DNA of 64,000 nucleotides from Limnovirga soli (lineage in GTDB: Bacteria; Bacteroidota; Bacteroidia; Chitinophagales; Chitinophagaceae): assembly GCF_013106755.1 (NCBI RefSeq), contig NZ_WHPF01000001.1:62001-126000 (forward strand), given 5' to 3'. The notes beneath the pieces are model-generated. The model was given only the letters and a program-made list of their open reading frames with translations, was not told where the DNA came from and did no database searches. The position numbers and the translations under genes are program-made. Within the stretch, counting starts at the first letter, position 1; each line of letters begins with the position of its first letter. Of the stretch, positions 17,021 through 25,851 are shown one piece after another.

Positions 17021-18484
17021 TTACAATGTGTATCCTATTCTAAATTTAATAGGAGAAGTAGTTGGCAATTGTCTATTGGCATAAAAGTCATAGAGCAATT
17101 GCACCGACCCTCCATATTTACTAGATATTTTATATTTTTTACTAACACCAATCAAAGCACTTTTTTGCCAGGTCTTTGAGTCCTTCAATACAGTAATATC
17201 CTTTATCCTTTGCAAATAGTTATATTCCCAACCTCCGGTAATCCAAAAAGTTCCCTTTGCTCTTATATCAACAAAACTTCGGAGACCTAATCCTTCACTT
17301 GTAAAATGAATGTCGTTGAAACCTTTACCCAGTCCTATTTTATAACTTAATGCAATTCCAATTATTCGTGCTTCTGTTAATTTATATCCGATAGAAAGTG
17401 CCAGGTCAGTAGACGATGGGAAATACCCTGAGCTTTTTTGGCTTTGTAAATTAAATCCAGTTTCCAACCGCTTTAAAAAAGGTTTTATTTTTTGGGAGTT
17501 TGGCTTAAAATCTGGCATGGTCATTTCACTGCTACTTCCCCCTGAGCTGCGTACTTTGTCTTTTAAATTAGTTAATGCTGATTGTGCAGTCTGTACGTTC
17601 TGTTCAAAAAATTGCTGGGAATTTGCACCTACTCCTGCAAATCGTTCACTGATCATTGCTTCTACTTGTGCCCTGGTTTGCATACCTTCTAATGAACCAA
17701 CAGAACCATAGTCAGTTGGAAGTCGTAGAAGACTAGCAATCATGCTGTTTTTTTGCATAAATTTTTGAAAAGCAGGAATTTTATTTAAAATTTCTAATGC
17801 TTTTCGCTCCATTTTCTCAGGTTCATGCAACATATTTTTATAGGCAACAATTTGTTGTTGATAGTAATAAACCTGCTTGTTGAGATTGATCAAATTTTTA
17901 GATATTCCTGAATTTGCTAAAGCTGATTTCAATGCCTGCTGCCGCTCAACTATAAATGTTTGCAACTCATTTGCCTGTTGTAATTTATCTTGCAAATTCT
18001 TTATTTGAGCCGATGCATCAGTTATCTGCTGTATCTTATCTTTCTCAAGACTTGGCATTTGCAAACTGCTCATTTTTAGAAACCCAAATGCTGTTCCAAC
18101 ACTATCTAAACCAGGAATATATTCTTTCAGTTTTATTTTTTTTCCATTGACTATTCCTTCCATTTTACTCTGAATAGATTGGTACTTTTCTTTACTTCCT
18201 TCAAAAAGAATATTCAGCGTGTTGCTATCAGTTCCTACTAACTTCTTTTTAATTTTCAATTCTTCATTTTGCATGTTTTGCAATAGTTGCAAACTTTTAT
18301 TTTGTATACTATTGCCAAGTTTTTTATATTTTTTATTTATTTCATCAATAGATTTTGAAGAAATAGCATTTATAGCTTGCTGCATAGAATCTACTACAGG
18401 TTTGCCAGAAAGATCCTTTTCAAATCCTTGCCCTGATACACTTCTAGCAAGAATAAGTAATATTAGGAGTAGATTTATTTTCAT
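17021..18484 (-). CDS. Coiled-coil protein with C-terminal outer-membrane barrel
   Basis: The protein has about 487 residues from the ATG at 18484, where a lipid-rich leader (MKINLLLILLILARSVSGQ) begins; the frame is open to 18556, but the added part has no leader. The first 320 residues are rich in heptad-like K/Q/L/E helices (DEINKKYKKLGNSIQNKSLQ). The last 140 residues alternate as in a small beta-barrel and end in KFRIGYTL, with the terminal aromatic-x-hydrophobic pattern of outer-membrane proteins. It is the first gene of the Rhs operon. Such barrels commonly precede Rhs genes in Bacteroidota and may display or export them; that role is inferred. Confidence 0.7.
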   Translation of the reverse strand: MKINLLLILLILARSVSGQGFEKDLSGKPVVDSMQQAINAISSKSIDEINKKYKKLGNSIQNKSLQLLQNMQNEELKIKKKLVGTDSNTLNILFEGSKEKYQSIQSKMEGIVNGKKIKLKEYIPGLDSVGTAFGFLKMSSLQMPSLEKDKIQQITDASAQIKNLQDKLQQANELQTFIVERQQALKSALANSGISKNLINLNKQVYYYQQQIVAYKNMLHEPEKMERKALEILNKIPAFQKFMQKNSMIASLLRLPTDYGSVGSLEGMQTRAQVEAMISERFAGVGANSQQFFEQNVQTAQSALTNLKDKVRSSGGSSSEMTMPDFKPNSQKIKPFLKRLETGFNLQSQKSSGYFPSSTDLALSIGYKLTEARIIGIALSYKIGLGKGFNDIHFTSEGLGLRSFVDIRAKGTFWITGGWEYNYLQRIKDITVLKDSKTWQKSALIGVSKKYKISSKYGGSVQLLYDFYANRQLPTTSPIKFRIGYTL

Positions 18485-19322
18485 GTGGATAACCTTATTA
18501 TATTTTGTACAAGCATTTCTAAATAAGTATATAAACTCAAAACAATTATTGTGCATTTCAAACTATTCAAAAACAAAATGGTAGAAATGACAGTCATATA
18601 AAATCATAACTTGATAACAATAATTTATTAATCATTTTATCAAATTGCAGATGCAACAAGAGAACGTTTTGACGCATAAAATCCCCCTACCCACTTTTCA
18701 AAGTAGTTTACACAATGACAATACCGTCATAAATACTCAACGATTTATTTCACGAAATACAATGCCATAGGCTATTACAGCAATATAATCACCTCTAAAC
18801 TGGGCAATACAATTACAGCATGCACGCATCACATGGAATAAACGGCAAGTAAATTTTATATGTTTAGCAAAATGTAAAACAGAATAAAACAAGGTGTGAG
18901 AGCTTCGCTACAATATCGGTGTTAACCTTTTTTATAACATTTATTTTTTTGCATTTTGGGTTGATGCACTAAGTGCAATTTTTTACTAGCATACGGAAAT
19001 CAGGTTTGGTTGTTAATAATTTTTTTAAAGTGGGATATATATAAGCTAACAGTTTTCTTTAGGAGATGTGAAGGAAGAAAAAATATTTTAAATAGAAAAG
19101 TATTTTACCTTAAAATTTGAAAGTTTTTTTGAAACAGTAAAATATTAGTGTTATTTAAACACTTATTTAATATTAAGGTATTAAGAATCAAGTGGAATCA
19201 ATATTTTTTGGCTCAACAATAAAAAAGGTAATTTTTAGGATACTGTCGCAAGTACGGCAGGGTTATACAGGGAAAAATCAATTAGTATAGGAAATTGAAT
19301 ACGAAGGATACAAATACTAAAC
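18485..19322. other. Intergenic region, AT-rich, no gene seen
   Basis: About 840 bases carry no gene. They should contain the promoter of the Rhs operon (reading left). A perfect palindrome TGCACT-A-AGTGCA lies at 18965-18977. At 19105-19118 TTACCTTAAAATTT is exactly inverted at 22931-22944 on the other side of the ATPase operon. Confidence 0.5.
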
Positions 19323-22300
19323 TTATTTTTGATTATGCTTTTTCATTGTACTAAGTACTACTTTGGCTACTGAGGCTCGCTTGCGGTTCATCTCTTCTCT
19401 GGTAACTGCATCATAGGTAACATTAACCCTGTAGCCTTTCATAATTGTCTCTTCTTTGGGTACTGGTGCTACTATATATGTATCTAAAAAAGAAAAGAAT
19501 GCGTCTGGAGTAAAAAACTCCACATGCTTCTTTTCAAATTCGGCTATACCAGCCCTGCACTTCTTCCGAATTTTCTCTAATTGCACTTTATCTTCACAAA
19601 GGGAAACTACCAGATCAAAATTTGCATCAATACATTTCATGATGTTATGCATCTCCCATTCCGGATCAGTTGTATTACATATTTCAACTCCGATACGTTT
19701 GCCTTCCTTTGTTAAAACGAGATCAACATGGTCCTGACTATGAGGGATTTGCATTTCGATGATTGCTATATACCCTTTTGATTCAGCCATTTGCTTTATT
19801 AAAGACTGCAGGTACCTGTGGGCAGAAATTTTCTTTGAATTCAATTTCAACTCTGGAAATTCACTTGGGAACTCTTGCAGAGTATTCTCTTCGATATGAA
19901 CTACTTTATCACTTGGCACCTTATCACCAGGCACATTTGCTACAACTGGCGCGTTTACAAGAGTTTGTGTATTCTTCGGAATAGTTCCGGAAAGCATTGC
20001 ATAGAGCAACTGCTCTACTTCTTGCTTTGTTGAAGCATACTTATGACGTGAAGAAGTTCTTACCGATTCAAGTTGCGTGCTTCGCTGCGATGCATTTACC
20101 TGTGGTATGGGGAGGGTAGTAAGCGAACAATCAAATTGTGGCTGTTCAATTCTGATAATAGCTTCCCCGGTACTTAAATTTTGCAAATCAGGATATTCAA
20201 AATGACCAAAACCATCTTGAAGATTTTTTGCATCTGGTTCCCCTACACGAAAGACAATCCTATTATTCGTATTCCCAAGCACACTATTGAGTAATTCAGC
20301 ATCCTCACGATGCAATTGCTGCAAATCCTGGTGCGAAAGGGTAAGGCCAACATTATATTTCCGAATACCACTTAAAAGCTCCTTTATCGAAGGCGTTATA
20401 AAATTTTGAAATTCATCTAGATACAAAAAAATTGGTTTTCTGTTTGTTAGCTGCTGTCTTCGAAAAAGTGCCTGGTGTATTTTTGAAAGTAATAGTGACC
20501 CGAGTACAAAACTATTTTCCATACCAATTAAACCCTGTGCTAGTTTACAAAGTATGATCTTATTGGTATTCAATGCGTTTTCAAAATCAATGCCCTTATT
20601 TTGAATAACCATGTTCCGAATACTCCGTGGGCGCAAAAAGCCATCTAGCCGGGTGAGTATTGGGCCAATTGAATTTGTTTTTAAAAGCGGAAACTCCTTT
20701 TGCCAATAGTACAAGACTGTAGGGTCAGTAACCTTTTCTAAAAATAGCTGACGATACTCCTTTTCAATAAGAAATCTTCTCAGATCAGTCAGTGTACCCC
20801 CATGTGGGTTTTCTAAAATAGCTTGGATTGCATTTCCCAATACTGCACTCATTTGGTCACCCCATGAGGTCGCATATTTCTTAAAGGTCGCTACCAAATC
20901 AGAAGATAGAATTTCCCGCTCAATATCAGTATGAGCCTGCAAAACATTTAGACCAATTGGAAATTCTGTATCTGAAGGGTCTATCAAAATAACATCGGAT
21001 ATTCTCTCTTCTGGAATCAATCCAATGACATCATCTACCAAGTCACCATGTGGGTCAAATAAAACCAAACCGTTACCATGCTCGACATCTTGTAAAATTA
21101 AATTTGCAATCAAGGTAGATTTGCCTGTACCGGTTGCACCGATGACATGTGTATGTTTTACACGTTCCTCTACTCCTAATGAGACCGATTGAGAAACCCC
21201 TTGATGATAATTTTCACCTAGAATATATTGCTTATTTTGAGCAATTAGCGGCACAGCTCTTGTCTTCCTTATTCCCAAAAAAAGTTTCTTAGAGACGATT
21301 GCATCAGCGGGAAAATGCAAAAATGTGGATAGCTCATCTACATTTAAAAGCATCCCAAGTCTATGTGATTTCCGTAGTCGTAAATCGTGCAATCGCATTT
21401 CAAATGTATACTCCTGATTTCCAAGTGGAATTAATTGATTGGCTCCACTTTCCGAAGAATGTAACAGCGCAGTACCAATTTGGTCTGAAACTGCCAGTGC
21501 CTCGGATTTTTCACATGCTTGTCCGAAAACACGAATAGCTACCCCAAATAAAGAACTCTGTACTTTTTCAAGTGCGCGTTTTGGAGCAAGGGCATCATCG
21601 TTAAAAAAAGAATTTCCATCAAATAGAGTAACGCTCCGAACAATACTATCTCTCCATGCATTTACAGCTCCCTGAAAGAGAACCTGAACACCACCCTGCT
21701 CTTCACCCTGAAATCGCTCTAAAACGCCCAGAATACCCGTTAAAGGGTCTATATTGAAATTCTTAGCTATATACAAGGGACGAAAGAATTCTTCCTTTAG
21801 CCCAAAATCTACAATGGCCACATATCCGTATTCTTGAACGATATGGTCAAGATATACCGAGGTATACAGTGTACTTGCTTCAGGAAAATAAGCTTTTATA
21901 TAAGTTTCAATAATATAACTATCTGTTTCGCTGGAAACAAATTGCAATACAATCTCCTTCGCATTTCCAATTATTTCAAAGGAAATTACATGCTCGCAAG
22001 AAGAAAGCATAAGTAGTATGGCTTTCATCCTTTCGGGTGTTATCTTCCTTTCTTTTGGAAACTGTATTTGCAAAGCTCTTAAAGCGGATGCATTGGTATC
22101 TTCAAAGGGTGTAATATCTTCATATTCTAAAACAGGGATATCATTTGTTATTACAGGCTTTTTCCCTTTAACCAGTTCAATTGCTTTACTAATAAAGGTG
22201 TGCCGCTTCCCATCATCAACATATTCCTCTTGAAATCCATGCCGAAAAAATGGAATAAAAGGCGGCTCTAGGCATACCGGCGAGTCAGAGACATACCATC

Positions 22301-22358
22301 CCCTCCCACGAAATTCCCAGGAATAGAATTGATAGGTAAAGTATTCAGATGCAGTCAT
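19323..22358 (-). CDS. HerA/VirD4-like DNA-translocase ATPase with nuclease-like C-terminus
   Basis: In this 1011-residue protein the Walker A motif GATGTGKSTL lies near residue 405. FDPHGDL follows it, and the Walker B strand FLYLDEFQNF is near residue 649. The order and the QQLHREDAE / GNTNNRIVFRVGEPDA segments match the HerA/VirD4-type (DUF87, TraG-like) family that pumps DNA. The first 400 residues are an unassigned N-terminal module. The last 190 residues contain AIIEMQIPHSQDHVDLVLTK followed by RIGVEICN, an arrangement like a PD-(D/E)xK nuclease fold (Asp, then Glu-x-Cys/Lys), so a restriction-type tail is possible. A 161-residue partner gene precedes it by nine bases. Mobility or defence are both plausible. 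Confidence 0.72.
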   Translation of the reverse strand: MTASEYFTYQFYSWEFRGRGWYVSDSPVCLEPPFIPFFRHGFQEEYVDDGKRHTFISKAIELVKGKKPVITNDIPVLEYEDITPFEDTNASALRALQIQFPKERKITPERMKAILLMLSSCEHVISFEIIGNAKEIVLQFVSSETDSYIIETYIKAYFPEASTLYTSVYLDHIVQEYGYVAIVDFGLKEEFFRPLYIAKNFNIDPLTGILGVLERFQGEEQGGVQVLFQGAVNAWRDSIVRSVTLFDGNSFFNDDALAPKRALEKVQSSLFGVAIRVFGQACEKSEALAVSDQIGTALLHSSESGANQLIPLGNQEYTFEMRLHDLRLRKSHRLGMLLNVDELSTFLHFPADAIVSKKLFLGIRKTRAVPLIAQNKQYILGENYHQGVSQSVSLGVEERVKHTHVIGATGTGKSTLIANLILQDVEHGNGLVLFDPHGDLVDDVIGLIPEERISDVILIDPSDTEFPIGLNVLQAHTDIEREILSSDLVATFKKYATSWGDQMSAVLGNAIQAILENPHGGTLTDLRRFLIEKEYRQLFLEKVTDPTVLYYWQKEFPLLKTNSIGPILTRLDGFLRPRSIRNMVIQNKGIDFENALNTNKIILCKLAQGLIGMENSFVLGSLLLSKIHQALFRRQQLTNRKPIFLYLDEFQNFITPSIKELLSGIRKYNVGLTLSHQDLQQLHREDAELLNSVLGNTNNRIVFRVGEPDAKNLQDGFGHFEYPDLQNLSTGEAIIRIEQPQFDCSLTTLPIPQVNASQRSTQLESVRTSSRHKYASTKQEVEQLLYAMLSGTIPKNTQTLVNAPVVANVPGDKVPSDKVVHIEENTLQEFPSEFPELKLNSKKISAHRYLQSLIKQMAESKGYIAIIEMQIPHSQDHVDLVLTKEGKRIGVEICNTTDPEWEMHNIMKCIDANFDLVVSLCEDKVQLEKIRKKCRAGIAEFEKKHVEFFTPDAFFSFLDTYIVAPVPKEETIMKGYRVNVTYDAVTREEMNRKRASVAKVVLSTMKKHNQK

Positions 22359-22367
22359 TATAATACC

Positions 22368-22853
22368 TTACGCGCGACTTACATGAATTTGTCTTTCCAT
22401 TTCACTTAATCGAGAACCCGTGTCAGAAAGCATTGAATCAATTACTTCTAAAACACACTTATGAACGCATGAACGAAACATACTTTCTTGATCTGCTTCA
22501 AAAAAAGTTTGCCGTGCTGCTCGTTCACTTAAAAATTCGGTGGCCTTAGTGAGCTTCATCAAGCTTTTCATTGCACTTTCAGTTTCATAAAGCCACCAGG
22601 AAACAAAGAAGTCTTTACCGAATGGAGCTGCACAAATATCAAAAACAAGATTATGATACTTGACCCGCAAATATTCACGGGAAGCAGAAAGAAAGCCTCC
22701 TTCTTTTAAGTTCACCCGCTCTATTTTAGTATCGGGTATTTGATGTGATTTAATAACTTCTTCAAGTTTAGCGTAAAATTTATCTGTTGACATATTGAAG
22801 AATGGAAAGAGGTTGCCCCAGTTGGAGAGCATTTGGGTAATCGGAATAGCCAT
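22368..22853 (-). CDS. Hypothetical protein paired with the HerA-like ATPase
   Basis: This 161-residue protein of no family I recognise is followed after nine bases by the 1011-residue ATPase, so the two form an operon. The middle part (EYLRVKYHNLVFDICAAPFGKDFFVSWWLYE) looks like a small alpha/beta domain with an aromatic core. The C-terminal 60 residues are helical with a Cys pair (SCVHKC). No signal peptide or membrane segment is seen. It probably forms a complex with the ATPase; that rests only on the pairing. Confidence 0.6.
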   Translation of the reverse strand: MAIPITQMLSNWGNLFPFFNMSTDKFYAKLEEVIKSHQIPDTKIERVNLKEGGFLSASREYLRVKYHNLVFDICAAPFGKDFFVSWWLYETESAMKSLMKLTKATEFLSERAARQTFFEADQESMFRSCVHKCVLEVIDSMLSDTGSRLSEMERQIHVSRA

Positions 22854-22971
22854 TGTGAGAGTTTTAGAGGTTATGAAAAGGATTAAGCACCTAATTTAAA
22901 ATTTCTATTTTAAATTTTCAAATAATTGAAAAATTTTAAGGTAACCCAAAAACGAATAAACAACTTATTCA

Positions 22972-23103
22972 ATGGTAGATAAAATTCTTTTAGATTTTTA
23001 TGTTAGTAGAAATTCTGATTTGAAAAAATTCATTTCTCAAATGGGACAACCTGATGAATTTGTAACATTCAATGAGGCACCTTATAAGCTTGAAGATATT
23101 TAA
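22972..23103 (+). CDS. Possible 43-residue small protein or gene remnant
   Basis: ATG at 22972 opens a 43-residue frame (MVDKILLDFYVSRNSDLKKF..., ending KLEDI) with protein-like composition in an otherwise gene-free stretch. It may be a small gene or the tail of a degraded one. No family is recognised. Confidence 0.25.
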   Translation: MVDKILLDFYVSRNSDLKKFISQMGQPDEFVTFNEAPYKLEDI

Positions 23104-23413
23104 AAAAAATGGAGCATGTATATTCAAAAAATCGAATTTACATTTTGCTAGCAATTAATGACATAGCAAATTCCACATAATCGTCATGACGAAATAACAT
23201 GAAAAGTAAGTTGTATGAATTTTAGGCCGATTTTGGAAATTGAATGTTGAAATTATAAAAATAAGTGAGGAAAACTTTTTAAAAATGTGCAAAACTTTAG
23301 CAATTATTTACTAAATTAATTATCAGTGAAGGATAATCTGTAACTTTGTCATAGGCATGTAAAAAAATAAAAATGGCCTAATTATTGAAATGTTAAAAAA
23401 AAGAAAAAGAAGG

Positions 23414-23449
23414 CAAAGACCTTAGGTTTCTCACCACCTAAGGTCTTTG
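23414..23449 (-). terminator. Hairpin with perfect 14-bp arms
   Basis: CAAAGACCTTAGGT at 23414-23427 pairs perfectly with ACCTAAGGTCTTTG at 23436-23449. Read on the minus strand it is followed by a T-rich run, as in a terminator. No gene reads into it from the right on that strand, so it could instead be a structured leader of the plus-strand operon that starts 215 bases later. Confidence 0.5.
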
Positions 23450-23664
23450 AGGAAATGAGTTAAACAAGCTTACTCTTTTCCGGTTGGTTTTACTTTTCTG
23501 GCGCGAATGTACGTGTTGTTTACCAAAAAACAACACTCCATTTTGCGGCAATATGGCAAAAAATATTATCCCTGCCAAAACCACTCCTTCACATTAAGCT
23601 TGTCGGCTTATTTGCCTATCCGCAGTAGTTCTGAAACTAGGCAAGAACTTTAAACAACATAATA

Positions 23665-23838
23665 ATGGCAAGCAACGGAAAATCCGGAGACAACAGACGT
23701 ATTGGTGCAGTAAAAGAGCGCACCCAAGTTTTTAATCCCCAAAATCAAAAATTCGTAAAACGAGACAGTGAAACAGGTCGGTTTATGGATGTAAAGAGTG
23801 ATGGTACAAAATTTAAGGGGGTAAAAAAAGAAAAGTAG
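23665..23838 (+). CDS. Small basic conserved-type protein at the head of the Pycsar operon
   Basis: ATG at 23665 opens a 57-residue frame ending with TAG at 23836: GDNRRIGAVKERTQVFNPQN, then QKFVKRDSETGRFMDVKSDG and a lysine-rich tail (FKGVKKEK). The pattern of R/K/T/Q with short motifs is typical of small conserved Bacteroidota proteins of unknown function. It lies five bases before the LRAT-like gene and may be cotranscribed with the Pycsar genes, or be the local host gene beside which they inserted. Confidence 0.65.
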   Translation: MASNGKSGDNRRIGAVKERTQVFNPQNQKFVKRDSETGRFMDVKSDGTKFKGVKKEK

Positions 23839-23843
23839 AAAAT

Positions 23844-24257
23844 ATGACTTATTCAAATCTGTACGGTCTCCAATCTGGAGACCGTATTATAGAACCGCTA
23901 TTTTCAACAGGTATCCTAAAGCATCATGCAGTTTATTTAGGATCTACACCAGAAGGAGTTGAGTTAATTGCTGAAAACACTAAAATCAACGGTGTACACA
24001 TTATTAAAGCATCTGACTATTTTCTTAAAGTAAAAAAGATTGATAGAATTGAAAAATTCAAAGGCACTTATACTGAAAGAAAAGTTATTGTTCAACGTGC
24101 TTTAAAATTAGCTGGTAAACCTTATAGCTTATTAAACTATAACTGCGAATCTTTTGCGAATGATATTATAATAGGCAAAGCGATAAGCAAGCAAGCTGAT
24201 ATTGCATATTTGGGTATCATAGCACTACTCATTCTAGGATTAATTTCAAATGATTAA
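23844..24257 (+). CDS. LRAT/NlpC-P60-like cysteine hydrolase with C-terminal membrane anchor
   Basis: The 137-residue protein has the hallmarks of the LRAT branch of the NlpC/P60 superfamily. LKHHAVYLG supplies the catalytic His (27/28) and LNYNCESFAND supplies the nucleophile Cys101, in the reversed His-then-Cys order of that branch. Residues about 118-134 (ADIAYLGIIALLILGLI) form a single membrane anchor. Such enzymes transfer or hydrolyse acyl groups on lipids or proteins. It directly precedes a PycTM effector (nine-base gap), so it may act in the same antiphage response. This pairing is not one of the Pycsar effectors I know. Confidence 0.7.
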   Translation: MTYSNLYGLQSGDRIIEPLFSTGILKHHAVYLGSTPEGVELIAENTKINGVHIIKASDYFLKVKKIDRIEKFKGTYTERKVIVQRALKLAGKPYSLLNYNCESFANDIIIGKAISKQADIAYLGIIALLILGLISND

Positions 24258-24265
24258 TAAATATA

Positions 24266-24781
24266 TTGATGGAAATAAAATATGAACATACAAAATTCCT
24301 GATTGAAAGATTTGATCACTATTTTGATTCGGTTAACAACAAAGGAGCTTTTTATATTGGACTTAATACATTCATTTTTAGCGGGATAAGTATAGGATAT
24401 ACAAGTATATCTAATAACATCGAAAAAACCTGCATTTTTTGGTTATTTCTAATTTCAATATTTTCTCTTTGTATTCTTTCAATTATTTATACGCTGAGAG
24501 CAATAACTCCTTTTATGAAAGACAACCATGCAAATGACGATAAAGTATCTCTCATATATTTTGGAGGCATTGCTAAATATGAGCTAGGTAGGTTTATGGA
24601 GAAATATGAAGGAGAGACCGAATCTTCAATAATATTAGATATGACTAGGCAAGCTCATTCCTTAGCTAAAGGGCTTGCTACAAAATTTAATTTCTTACGA
24701 ATTGCAGGCTTCTGTTTACTGAGTCAGTTTGTTTTAATAACAATTTTTTTCATGTACATAATACAAAACATTACACAATGA
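24266..24781 (+). CDS. PycTM-like membrane effector (DUF5706 type) of Pycsar
   Basis: The N-terminal helix KFLIERFDHYFDSVNNKGAF of this 171-residue protein is typical of the PycTM/DUF5706 family. It is followed by two membrane segments (about residues 27-46 and 52-73), a soluble middle part and a third hydrophobic helix (about 146-166). In Pycsar the effector is triggered by cUMP or cCMP and damages the membrane. The stop overlaps the ATG of the cyclase by four bases (ATGA), as expected for an effector-cyclase pair. Here the effector precedes the cyclase. Family membership is judged by sequence pattern and context. Confidence 0.78.
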   Translation: MMEIKYEHTKFLIERFDHYFDSVNNKGAFYIGLNTFIFSGISIGYTSISNNIEKTCIFWLFLISIFSLCILSIIYTLRAITPFMKDNHANDDKVSLIYFGGIAKYELGRFMEKYEGETESSIILDMTRQAHSLAKGLATKFNFLRIAGFCLLSQFVLITIFFMYIIQNITQ

Positions 24782-25851
24782 TTTACGATAAATATACAAA
24801 CCACTTAAAAGATATTGTAAAAGCGAATAGTAAAAGACAAGACCTTGTGAAAGGCATTTCAGGACTAAATAGTTTTGGAAGATCTAAAACGCAAACAATT
24901 GAGCAGATTCGGGAACAAAGAACATTTAGTAATAAATTACAACTCAATACTTTGCCGTTGACGCTTATGAAGCAAACTGATCTACTTTCAAATGCTCAAT
25001 TAGGTTTGCACCCTGATTTTAAGCACCTAAAAAATTCGGATGAGACTGAAAATCACCATATTGTTTCACTTTTTATAGACATACAAGGTTCAACAAATCT
25101 TTTCAAAAAATATGATCTTGAAGATATTTATAGTATCACTAATACTATCCAAAGCGCTGCTATTCATACTATCGTAAGTTTAGGAGGACACGTGCAAAGG
25201 TTACAAGGTGATGGCGTATTCGCATATTTTGGTGGAAAAACAATAGAGAAAAAGGAGGCCATTAAATTTGCTATTACTGCATGTAGCATGTTCAGTTATT
25301 TTGTCCAAAATGATCTAAAAGATGTTTTTCTTGATAATGATATAGAAAATATTAATACAAGAATTGGAATTGATTTTGGAAATGACGAAGATGTTTTATG
25401 GGCTAATTTCGGATTGATGGATGTAAGTGAATTAACGACCTTAAGCCTCCACACTAGCCTCGCCAGCAAAATGCAAGCCTTTGCTAAAAGGAATGGAATT
25501 GTAGTTGGAAACAATGTAAAAGAGCTACTACAAGGTGATGAAAAATGGTATGCAATTATTTCCGAGGAGAATAGATATATATTTAAAAACCCTGCAAAAA
25601 AATTCTTTTACACACAATATTCCTTTGATTGGTTTAAGTACTTGAAAAGCTTACCCTTTATTAGTGAGTCTGCAGATGGGCAATTACATATCGTAACTGA
25701 AAATGAAATTAGAGAAAAGGAAAGAATAGAGAGACTAAGGAATACCACAGCTCTTTTACATTCTCAAAGGGCTTTTTTAGATGAGAACGGGAAAATAAAT
25801 GATGAATCTGGAGTCCATCACGAAAAACACCGATTCCATTATGGGAAGTAA
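24778..25851 (+). CDS. PycC-like pyrimidine cyclase (class III cyclase fold) of Pycsar
   Basis: The 357-residue protein has a class III nucleotide cyclase domain at about residues 92-250. LFIDIQGSTNLF gives metal ligand Asp101, and RLQGDGVFAYFGG gives the second Asp145. An N-terminal helical region and a C-terminal tail (residues 290-357, ending HRFHYGK) flank it. Coupling by a four-base overlap to a PycTM effector identifies it as the cyclase of a Pycsar antiphage system, which makes cUMP or cCMP on infection. Which pyrimidine is used cannot be read here. The E2-like gene begins inside its 3' end. The C-terminal Gly-Lys is of interest as a possible conjugation site. Confidence 0.82.
   Translation: MIYDKYTNHLKDIVKANSKRQDLVKGISGLNSFGRSKTQTIEQIREQRTFSNKLQLNTLPLTLMKQTDLLSNAQLGLHPDFKHLKNSDETENHHIVSLFIDIQGSTNLFKKYDLEDIYSITNTIQSAAIHTIVSLGGHVQRLQGDGVFAYFGGKTIEKKEAIKFAITACSMFSYFVQNDLKDVFLDNDIENINTRIGIDFGNDEDVLWANFGLMDVSELTTLSLHTSLASKMQAFAKRNGIVVGNNVKELLQGDEKWYAIISEENRYIFKNPAKKFFYTQYSFDWFKYLKSLPFISESADGQLHIVTENEIREKERIERLRNTTALLHSQRAFLDENGKINDESGVHHEKHRFHYGK

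Noticed and set aside
19105-22944. Insertion sequence around the ATPase operon
   Set aside because: The matching ends are only 14 AT-rich bases and no transposase is present.
24778-25851. Reading the cyclase as a CBASS CD-NTase
   Set aside because: Its motifs (FIDIQGST and LQGDGVFAYFG) are those of class III cyclases, and the effector is of the PycTM type.
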